Source of the DNA: Rachycentron canadum | Taxonomy: Eukaryota; Chordata; Actinopteri; Carangiformes; Rachycentridae | DNA: 64,000 bases | Direction: 5' to 3' | Assembly (NCBI GenBank): GCA_038496675.1 | Contig: CM076651.1 | Span: 1 to 64,000 of the forward strand | Shown here: piece after piece, positions 26,567 to 35,700 of the stretch | Layout of the letters: each line of letters opens with the position of its first letter | Numbering within the stretch: position 1 is the first letter of the stretch | Translations under genes and position numbers: made by a program | Notes under the pieces: generated by a model | Database searches by the model: none | The model's input: only the letters and a program-made list of their open reading frames with translations | What the model was told of the DNA's origin: nothing

Positions 26567-27066
26567 NNNNNNNNNNNNNNNNNNNNNNNNNNNNNNNNNN
26601 NNNNNNNNNNNNNNNNNNNNNNNNNNNNNNNNNNNNNNNNNNNNNNNNNNNNNNNNNNNNNNNNNNNNNNNNNNNNNNNNNNNNNNNNNNNNNNNNNNNN
26701 NNNNNNNNNNNNNNNNNNNNNNNNNNNNNNNNNNNNNNNNNNNNNNNNNNNNNNNNNNNNNNNNNNNNNNNNNNNNNNNNNNNNNNNNNNNNNNNNNNNN
26801 NNNNNNNNNNNNNNNNNNNNNNNNNNNNNNNNNNNNNNNNNNNNNNNNNNNNNNNNNNNNNNNNNNNNNNNNNNNNNNNNNNNNNNNNNNNNNNNNNNNN
26901 NNNNNNNNNNNNNNNNNNNNNNNNNNNNNNNNNNNNNNNNNNNNNNNNNNNNNNNNNNNNNNNNNNNNNNNNNNNNNNNNNNNNNNNNNNNNNNNNNNNN
27001 NNNNNNNNNNNNNNNNNNNNNNNNNNNNNNNNNNNNNNNNNNNNNNNNNNNNNNNNNNNNNNNNNN
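26567..27066. other. Assembly gap (500 N)
   Basis: Exactly 500 N, most likely a placeholder of unknown true length. Frames spanning it are meaningless. Confidence 0.98.
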
Positions 27067-27960
27067 ACAAGCTACAAATAAACCACATTTTTGCCTTCAT
27101 GTGAGGAAACCTTTAGGGAAGCCCCCCCTCGGAACAATCTGATGACAGAAAGATTGAAGCAAAAAGATGATGATGATGTTGAGTTTTGAACTTACAAACT
27201 GTGGTGGTTTAAATTAATGTGGTAAGGGGTGGTTTTTGTACTGTGTACAGCCTACAGCTGGAAATAATAATAGGAATTAATAAAGCATGGTGCTAGAGAT
27301 GTAAATTAGTAGCAACAAATCATTTAAGAGAAACACATAATTTTTTTCCTTTGCATATGATGTACTTCTGTGCACCATCCCTGACCAATATTCATAAAAT
27401 GGAGGGAGAAATTACACATTTACCTTCATCTATGTGATTTAAAACAATATATCTAGCTCTAATATGCTGATACCTGTGAGTTTACTTGTGCCAGATATTT
27501 AGTGTAAAGCAACAGTTAATATTATGTGACCATTTGCTGATAAGTCTCACTCACTCTCAATATTTTCACTTCCCGACTCTTCCTGCTACAGATCCTGTGT
27601 CACCTGCAACAGGTGCGGGATATTGTATTTAGGAAAGTTAATCTCTAAATCAGATTGGGAGCGTTCACACTGACATCCATCTCACTTTGAATCACATCTT
27701 CTAGTGAAAAGCCACTGGACCATATGGACCATCTGGTCAACAGCACTACTGACGACTGTGAAATCACCACTCCCCCTGGTGATAAGAGGATAAGACTGTC
27801 AGTCTTTGTGTGTTAGTAAAGTGTATGTTAATCTTAACTGCTACCCTGCACTGACTTTGCCTTACTTGCTTGCAGGTCAGTGTGCAGACAGAGTCAGTAA
27901 ACATCCTGCTCTGCTTCTGGCTGGTTGGAAAGTTTTTTAAGTTTTTTTTTTTTTGGTGAG
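27067..27960. other. Intergenic and 5' flank of the FAM161-family gene
   Basis: No gene seen. The last 100 bases should contain the 5'UTR of the gene that starts at 27982; no TATA box or CpG island is evident. A T run lies at about 27939-27953. Confidence 0.45.
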
Positions 27961-27981
27961 TAGGTGAAGACGGTTGCAGCA

Positions 27982-28080
27982 ATGTACCTATCACGTTTCC
28001 TGGAAAGCAAAGACTTTATGGCTCTGTTTGGAGGAGAAAGAGACAATTACTTTGTCAGAGATGAGGACTGTAACAGTGAG
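27982..28080 (+). CDS. fam161a: fam161a-like exon 1
   Basis: AGCAATGTA start context (A at -3 is absent, G at -3). It encodes MYLSRFLESKDFMALFGGER, DNYFVRDEDCNSE. Donor GAG|GTGAGT, phase 0. Confidence 0.78.
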
Positions 28081-31000
28081 GTGAGTCTCCTTAATTCAAG
28101 CAGCAAATTCAAGAAGCAATATTTAAAACTATATGGAAAGCCTATAATTCAACATGGAAGAAATTTACAAGGCTCTAATGAGATTTGTTAATATGGGTGA
28201 TAAATTTTGGTCCTCTCACAGTCAAAGCAAGTGAGACTTCTTAAATGAGTCCTTTATGTTAGGTATCATCTACACAACTTTACACCACCAGTTACAGTTA
28301 TTAGAAAACGATCAAGGGAATTTTATGTTCACATAAACACAAATAGAGGATGTGAATCCCCTGTTTGAAACTGGGGGGTATTTTTCCTCGAAATGAAACC
28401 ACATGTTTTCCACACAACTTGCAGTGCATTCTAAGCCTGGTGTCAGTGTTGCAATAAAATTAATAAAATAGTTACTGACAAATATGTGTAGTTTAATAAT
28501 CCTGTTGAAGAAAAGAAGAAGAATTAATTTTTGATGAATATCTCAGAGAAAAGTAATGTACAAATGACTACATATAAATTTGGTATTGGTATTGATTGAT
28601 GATTCAGATGCACAACTTGCAGGGCATTCTAAGTCTGGTTGAGAGTAGTAGAGTAGTGTAATAATCCTGTTGAAGAAAAGAAATATACAAAAGGGTGTCT
28701 AATTGTAAGTATGAATAATTACACATTCAGCTTTTTTAAAACTTAAGTGTGGACATTTTTGTCAACAATCTACAATTTGGTCAACTCTGATGCTATCAGA
28801 CTAAATGCATCCACCAAAAGTCATAACGTTTACATCTTTTAACATTTCAGGACTATGATCTAGACTCAGAGTGCAGCGAGGAAGGAAAAGGCAGCAGAGG
28901 CGTTCGCAGCTCTCTGTCCCTGGAGATCTATGGTCTGCAGAGGGAGCAGCATGTTTACTTCTCCAACCAGGAGTACTACAGGAGGCTGGAGGAGCTGAAG
29001 AACGCTCACCTGAGGAACATGGCTGAGCTGGAGAAGATGTACATCAGCCAGGGAAGGGAGTGGCACAGAGAGGAGGAGCTGGATGGAAAACTGACGAGAG
29101 AGAGAAACAGAGAGGCCAGAAACTCAATCAGGTGAGATCTGTCCTATGATCCATCAATAAACAGAAGCAGTAAAAAGAATGCAAAAGCAAGAGTGTTAAA
29201 TGTCGATATCAAACTGCTTTTCCACATCTCTTTCAGTAGCTGAGTATTTTGCTCAGGAGCTCAGAATTCAGGGGAATTCAAAGGATTTAGAAAACTAAAA
29301 CTATATTTTGCAAAAATAAATAAAACCAACCTTTTCCACAACAGAGTGTTTCCATGTTCAGCAGGATTTCTTTAAATATATTTTAATGTGCAGCAGGTGT
29401 AGGTTTGTTTGTATAGCAAATTATTGTACTAGTGCTTTAAGCAAAAGGTGCAGGTAAACAGCATATTTACAGTATACATAAAATACAGTAACACTATCAA
29501 AACCTAATCACAGAAAACAACACATCACTCTTGTAAGAAAAAACACCTACAGGTGACATTCATTTGAGAACAAATCGTGGTTTACCTAGTGTCTTCGAGG
29601 GATATTTGAGGGTGACTCATACACTAGAAAAGCAAAAGTAAATATAATATGTGTTGTTGTAACCTTACAGGTTACAACAACGCAAGGTAAGGAATGTGGA
29701 TTCATGGGGGAAGTTTTGTGTACTGGCTGTGTTGTGGCCTACTGCAGGCCCTCATTTGTCTTTATTATAGATATGTGTGAAATGAAAGTGGGAAAGTGTG
29801 ACAATATGAAAGGGATCCCTGATTATGTTCAATCTACAGAGACTTTGTACTTTGGACATTGTAAACCCAAACTAAGCTACTTAAAGCTTTATGAGGAGCC
29901 TTAGCTCATGTGTTTTCAGAAATAAAACTTACTGTGTATCACCTGCTCAGCACCAAATGGCAGAGAGACACAATTAAAGACCTTGTGCACATAGTGGAAC
30001 ATTTAGCAGCTAAAGACCCAGATATTCTTTATCAGTAATTAGATCAGTATTAGAGACCAAAAACAGAGAGCTAAAACATAGAGAAGAAGATCAATGATAA
30101 TGTCATGCTAACAAGTTCATCAACTAAAATAAAATAAGCAGTTATTCCAGAAAGTCATTTATTTACTCATTTGTTGAGAGGAAGTCTTCCATTCAGTGTT
30201 GTTTTGCAGTAACTGTGTTTTAAAGTTTTAAAAGTTGATCTAATCTCTGAACCTGCAGTAGCTGCCCATCCAGAAAACTCCAGAGGATCAATTCTCAGGA
30301 GGAGTTAGACTTCCATGAGACATCAAGTGGTTCTGACCAATCAGAGCTCTGTGGAGAGGACAGCATGGGGCAACTGGAGATAGAGAATCGGAGACAGACC
30401 CATAATCATGGTCGAACCTTTGGGAGGTTGGTGAATTATAGTAGCAGACAAGTTCTTAAATCTGGAAGCTCAGGTGAGGAGAGGTTTTCTTGAAGCTTTC
30501 ATTCAATCTGAGCTGTCACATTTTATTTCTCTTTATTTACTCCCAGAGACATACTGCTGAGCCCTGAGGAAATCACGACCCAGAAGCAATTTCGGTTCCA
30601 GCCCAAGGCCTTATGTCCAAAACCACAGGGAAGATTGTCCCGTCAAACTGAGACGAGGGTTCGGTCCAACGCTAAAGTCACTGTGCCCAAACCCTTTCAG
30701 ATGATGCTGAGAGAGGAGGACAGGAAGCGCCACAAGGTACGAACGCGCTCACAGATCGAGCTGGAGAACACATTACTTCGACAAGAGTTGGAGGAGCTCC
30801 GAGAATGCCAGAAAAAGTTCCGGGCATCACCTGCACCAGCGCACATACACCTGCCTCTCTATGATATTATCAGTCGCCGCTCCAGTCAGCGCTCCAACCT
30901 GTGCAGGAGCAGCAGCAATAACTGTAACCGTGACTCTAAGAGCAACCAGGCCTCTGCTGCGGCCTCACCACAGCCTTTTCATTTCCTGGAGAGAGAGAGG

Positions 31001-31450
31001 AGGAAGAGGGAGGCTAAGATTGTGGCAGAGCTGGGAAACCTTGGTCAGAAAGAGGAGAGACAGGCCTTTAAGGCTAGGCCCATGCCCAGCTTGGTGTATG
31101 GCACACAACGCAGAGCAGACCCCAAGACCTCAAACCGCCAGCCCCGGTCTCTAACTATCTGCACACTGGAGAGGGAGGCCACCGAGGGCCAAAGTGATCC
31201 AAACTCTGACCTGGAGATGGAGGTTCTCCAGTGCAACTCAGACACCTCTCCTGAGTCCTGCAGACCTCAGAGATGTCCTTCCTCCAAGCCAGTGAAGAAG
31301 CAGATAGAGCTGTCGATTGAGATGGTGAAGGAGAGGGAGTGGTCCTACACTGACCCACTCAAAGTCACTGCCTGCAACATCTGCTCACCTCTGCAGCCAG
31401 GCGGCCTGGAGCCTCTGCTCTCTGACAAGAGTGACTGCATCAGTGTGTGA
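27982..31450 (+). CDS. fam161a: FAM161-family protein (fam161a-like), complete four-exon gene
   Basis: Exons 27982-28080, 28851-29131, 30259-30473 (or -30426) and 30549 (or 30547)-31450 give 498 (or 483) residues ending SDKSDCISV-TGA. FAM161 proteins bind microtubules at the ciliary base and centrosome; human FAM161A is a retinitis pigmentosa gene. Supporting text: an N-terminal FSNQEYYRRLEELKNAHLRN helix with MAELEKMY; then VTVPKPFQMMLREEDRKR, QKKFRASPAPAHIHLPLYDI, PFHFLERERRKREAK and FKARPMPSLVYG, in family order. The predicted coiled coil is rich in E, R and K. FKARPxP(x)nYG favours FAM161A over FAM161B. It is shorter than the human proteins (over 640), and about 110 C-terminal residues after the family core look unrelated to the human tail. 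The start Met at 27982 is the first ATG after an in-frame stop-bearing region. Confidence 0.82.
28413..28690. repeat. Local duplication inside intron 1 of the fam161a-like gene
   Basis: CACAACTTGCAG(T/G)GCATTCTAAG(C/T)CTGGT occurs at about 28413 and 28611. TAATAATCCTGTTGAAGAAA occurs at about 28494 and 28659. The order is kept and the spacing between the words is shorter in the second copy. Confidence 0.8.
28851..29131 (+). CDS. fam161a: fam161a-like exon 2: conserved N-terminal helix
   Basis: Acceptor TTTAACATTTCAG, donor CAG|GTGAGA, ends phase 2. An acidic start (DYDLDSECSEEGKG) precedes the family helix FSNQEYYRRLEELKNAHLRN and MAELEKMYISQ, followed by a highly charged REWHREEELDGKLTRERN stretch. 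Confidence 0.85.
29770..30165. repeat. Diverged interspersed repeat in intron 2 of the fam161a-like gene
   Basis: Shares an ordered series with 31995-32365: GACAATATGAAAGGGATC, CCTTAGCTCAT, TAGCAGCTAAA, TTATCAG.AATTA, TATTAGAGAC, AGAGAGCT and AAATAAGCAGTTATT. It is a fish repeat of DNA-transposon type by memory; the class is unconfirmed. Confidence 0.65.
30259..30473 (+). CDS. fam161a: fam161a-like exon 3 (donor ambiguous)
   Basis: Acceptor CTGAACCTGCAG. Reads SCPSRKLQRINSQEELDFHE, TSSGSDQSELCGEDSMG and so on: polar, low complexity, little conserved. It ends either at 30426 (weak donor GTTGGT, phase 2) or at 30473 (strong donor GTGAGG, phase 1). Both close in frame with the next exon. Confidence 0.7.
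30549..31450 (+). CDS. fam161a: fam161a-like exon 4: family core and C-terminus
   Basis: A long terminal exon holding KVTVPKPFQMMLREEDRKRH, KKFRASPAPAHIHLPLYDII, PQPFHFLERERRKREAK and QAFKARPMPSLVYG. A Ser/Pro-rich tail with CNSDTSPESCRPQRCPSSK follows, then SIEMVKEREWSYTDPLKV. The acceptor is CCCAG|AG| with two tandem AGs (30546 and 30548); the choice depends on the donor of exon 3. Confidence 0.88.
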
Positions 31451-31944
31451 GGGACTGTGTTCATAGACATATCAAAGAAAGCAGCAAAAACAGAATAGCC
31501 ATAGCTACAGCTGTACTGCTGATGTGGTAGAGGAGCAGCTCTGTCCTCACAGATTGTAAATTTGTTGTGTAAATCTCTGTCAGTCATTTATGGTTAAGGT
31601 AACGCACACAGATGTTCTGGAGCACTGTCCTATATGTCCTATAGCAAGGTATGTGTTTATTTGTGTTGAGTTATTTTTGAGGCTCACAAAGGTACCCCAT
31701 GGAAAATCATATTCATGTTTATAGTTAGTATAGTTTCTCAGCAAAAAATATTAGTGTGTAACCTGTTGTATTTATTTCCTCCTCATAATACTTTTGCAAA
31801 GGTGGGAAGAATTTGAAACCGCCATTGTTTTTACCTGACAGTCTTCTTCTTGTTTTCCCTCTGATAACAACTAGAAAGACTGTATCTCATGACCAGCGGA
31901 CTCCAATGAATACACATACATCTCTTAAAACAATAATAAATAAA
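31451..31944 (+). other. fam161a: 3'UTR of the fam161a-like gene with overlapping AATAAA signals
   Basis: AATAAA at 31935-31940 and again at 31939-31944. The UTR is about 490 bases with no other feature. Confidence 0.65.
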
Positions 31945-31994
31945 AACTTATATATAACTAAAAGTGGCTGTAAATGATATTTTCTAATAACCAT

Positions 31995-32365
31995 CTGAAA
32001 TGACAAGTGACAATATGAAAGGGATCGCTTGTAAAGATGAATCTTCAGGGTCTTCCCAGCTGAATCTGCAGCTCAGTTTAAATTTACTGAGCTTCACAAT
32101 GAGTCTTAGCTCATTGTCAGGACAGGACCTTCACTCTATTCTGGTTCCCCCTCAGCCCCCTCAGTGCTGGTGAATATAACGAATCATGTAGCAGCTAAAA
32201 AAAAATGTTTTATCAGGAATTATTAGAGACAAAAAAGAGAGAGCTGTAAGACAGTAAGTAATGTACTTATCTTCACTAGGGGGCAGGAAACATGACTGTA
32301 TATGAATGATAATGATAACTGCTGGGTATGTAAATAAGCAGTTATTGGCTATAAAGTTCATCATA
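31995..32365. repeat. Second copy of the repeat found at 29770-30165
   Basis: Same orientation, ordered words kept as listed for the partner copy, with large internal divergence. It lies between the fam161a-like gene and the small membrane protein gene. Confidence 0.65.
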
Positions 32366-32589
32366 TCAACTTAATATAATGCATGAATTAGAACACACAG
32401 ATTTTAAAGAAGTAAACTGCTGCAGACCCAAAGACAGGGTATTGGATATGATCAAATCATTGTCATTTATTGGGCATGGTTGTTGAGCAGTTGTTTTTTT
32501 CACAGTCAATACCTCGACAGGCCTGTAGGTGAAGCTCGAGCAAAAGAAATGAGTCCAGGCGTTTGATGCCCGGGACATCCTTGTCTTGC

Positions 32590-32741
32590 ACACCTCGACG
32601 CGTCGGGCGGGGAAAGAGAATCATGTGATTCAGTGAGATTTTTTTCCTTCATCGGACAAGCAGCGCACATCTGTTTCATTCTGCGAACTAAGGAGAAAGA
32701 GCAGCCTTTATTTTCCGCCTTTTGACGTCTCTACAAAAAAA
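32590..32741 (+). promoter_or_regulatory. Probable promoter/5'UTR of the small membrane protein gene
   Basis: A short CpG-bearing patch (CTCGACGCGTCGGGCGGGG at about 32595-32613) is followed by TGACGTCT, a CRE-like word at 32723-32730, 12 bases before the ATG. No TATA box at a convincing distance. The transcription start is not determinable. Confidence 0.4.
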
Positions 32742-32793
32742 ATGTTGCCAACCAGATCACAGCTGGAGATGCGAGCCCTCGTTGTGTGGATAT
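32742..32793 (+). CDS. Small membrane protein exon 1
   Basis: Encodes MLPTRSQLEMRALVVWI and one base of a Tyr codon. Donor TAT|GTAAGT is strong. The first ATG has A at -3; a second in-frame Met at residue 10 gives a more compact signal peptide. Confidence 0.6.
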
Positions 32794-35700
32794 GTAAGTA
32801 AAACCTGTGTTCGGTGGGTGAACGGGCGTCTGCATAGGAGGCTGCTGTTTTTACAAGTGTCTCCGGACCACGGCAACAATGACCCGGGGACTAAAGTTAA
32901 TACAGGGAAATTGTCATTTACCTAAATAATAGTCCACCATTGCCCGGAATAGTCAGAAAAGTCGTTGGGTGACATCCATAGAAAGGAATGAGGAGTCTTT
33001 GAAAAAACGAAAAAACGAACTAACAACCAGTTTCCCCTCTTGCCCATTCCTGTTTTCTTCGACCGCAAAGGGGAGTAAAATAACTTCGACAGATCGTCAG
33101 GTGTCTTTGCCGCATGTGCCGCCCTCTGAACACCACAGTATACACATGCTTCCCTGTGCTTCGACAAGATACTCACAGGTCACACTAAGCCTGTGGTATA
33201 TGGAATTTATACAAGTATTCAGTATTAAACTACTATATTATTTATTATGATTAATTATTATTATTATATATATATATCATTTGAGGAAGTGCGGTTTTTG
33301 GCACTTGCATGTTCATTTTCCTGCCCTGGTTGCTGGATAATGAAGCTCAGTCATAGTCTACATCTGCTGTGTACACTGTCGTTAAAGGAACCTAGGAAGA
33401 TACAGGTTTTAGAGGATGCACAGGTAGCACAGGGGGTCATACAGTTAGGCACAGAAATATTTGGACAGTGACACAAATTTCATGATTTGGGCTCTGCATG
33501 CCAGCACATTGGATTAGAAATAAAAACAACTGAGATGCAGTTGAAGTGCAGACTTTCAGGTTTAATTCAGGGGGTTGAACAAAAATACCCCATGAAGCGT
33601 TTCAAAGTTTCCTCATTTCAGGGGCTCAAAAATATTTGGACAAATTAACATTACCATAAATATTCACATGGACATAACCAAACGCTGGGTTTCCTCCTTT
33701 GTGATGCTTTGCCAGGCCTTTACTGCAGCTGTCTTCAGTTGTTGCTTGTTTGTGGGTCTTTCTGCGTTATGTTTTGTCTTAAGCAAGTGAAATGCATGCT
33801 GGATTGGGTTGAGATCTGGTGATTGACTTGGCCATTGCAGAATATTACACTTCTTTGCCTTAAAAAAACTCCTGGGTTGCTTTTGCAGTATGTTTTGGGT
33901 CACTGTCCATCTGTACTGTGAAGCGCTGTCCAATCAACTTTGCTGCATTTGGCTGAATCTGAGCAGAAAGTTTATCCCTATACACTTCAGAATTCATCCA
34001 GCTGCTTCTGTCCTCTGTCATATCATCAATAAACACTAGTGACCCAGTGCCATTGGAAGCCATGCATGCCCATGCCATCACACTGCCTCCATCATGTTTC
34101 ACACATCATGTTGCTTTGGATCATGTGTCGTTCCAAGCCTTCTCCATTTCTTCTTCCCATTTTACTGGTACAGGTTGATCTTAGTTTCATCTGTCCAAAG
34201 AATGCTCTTCCAGAACTGGGCTGGCTTCTTTAGAAGTCTAATCTGGCCTTTCTATTTTTGAGGCTGATTTATGGTTTGCACCTTGTGGTGAACCCTCTGT
34301 ATTTGCTCTCATGAAGTCTCCTCTTTATGGTAGACTTAGATACTGATACACCTACTTCCGGGAGAGTGTTCTTCACTTGGTTGGATATTGTGAAGGGGTT
34401 TTTCTTCACCATGGAAAGGCTCCTGTGATCATCCACCACTGCTGTCTTTCGTGGATGTCCAAGGCCTTTGTGAGTTCCTGTGTGATCTGGCCACTCCTAA
34501 CATTTCCACTCTCTCTCTGATGAAGTTCTTCTTTTTTGCAGCCTAAGGATGGTCTGTTTCACTTTTCTTGAGAGCTGCTTTGACTGCATGTTGTTGGTTT
34601 ACAGCAACAGCTTCCAAACGCAGATGCCACACCTGGAACTAACTCCACCTTTTACCTGCTTAATTGATGATGTATTAATGAAGGAATAGCTTTTGAGTCA
34701 GCTGTCCAATTACCTTTGGTCCTTTGAAAAAGAGGCTACATATTAAAGAGCTGTCATTCCTAAACGCTTGGATGTGAATACCCTCAAATTAAAGCTGAAA
34801 GTCTGCACTTTAAGCCCATATTGATTATATAAAATAACAAAACTTGTTAGTGTATGGACCTAACTGTAGTTGGAGGTTTAAGAAGACACCCATTGCCTAA
34901 TTTGTGCCCAGGGCCCCTGAAAGTATTAAAGCAGATTATCTAGGCTGACATAAACCTTCATCTACGGTACAACTTTATCTACATCAAAAGGTGGATGGTG
35001 GAGAGGAAAAAGTCTGAACAAGTCAACATTTTTATTCTGTGAAGTGTAAAGGCTACATGTACAATTTATTTTATTATTATTGTTAATAAAAAAAAAGCAA
35101 AGCAGTCTTAAACATAAGGCAGCCTGTCAACACTGAAACCCCTAATCAGGTCACACAATATGGTGTAGAAAGCCTTTGATTGATGTGATGCTGTGCTACA
35201 CCAACAACACAACACAGAGAAAGGTCTCTGGTATTGTTTAGCATTCTGACAGTAAGTGGTAACATCCAATATGGTGTCTGGAGCCAATTCCAGCTGACAT
35301 TGGGTGAGGCTGGGGTACAGCTTGGACAGGTTGCCAGTCTATCATGAAGCTGACAAATAGAGTCAAACAACCTTTCATGCTCACATGGACACCGATGGCA
35401 CTGCTGCCTCACAGCAAAAAAAAAGTTCTAACTGAACTACTGTGCCAGCCCTTAATGCTAATATACTCCCAGGCTAAACCAGCTGCATTGGCCCTAATCT
35501 GCAGTGTCAGGAACACTATATATTTTTCTGAAGCAGGGAGTGACAAAGACTGGCTGAGGATGAATGCAGGGGTGGGGGGAGAGGGCTGCGCAGTAGTAGC
35601 AATGTGGGCAGTGGAGACAGGTAGAAGATGGATGCAGGGGGAGCAGGCTAGGTGAAGGTCAGCTGCGGTGGTGAGAACAGCAGAGAGTGGCTGGAGGCTG

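Noticed and set aside
26445..27142. Long open frames of about 200 codons across the first N run
   Set aside because: They consist of CA-repeat codons and N. The gap has no readable sequence.
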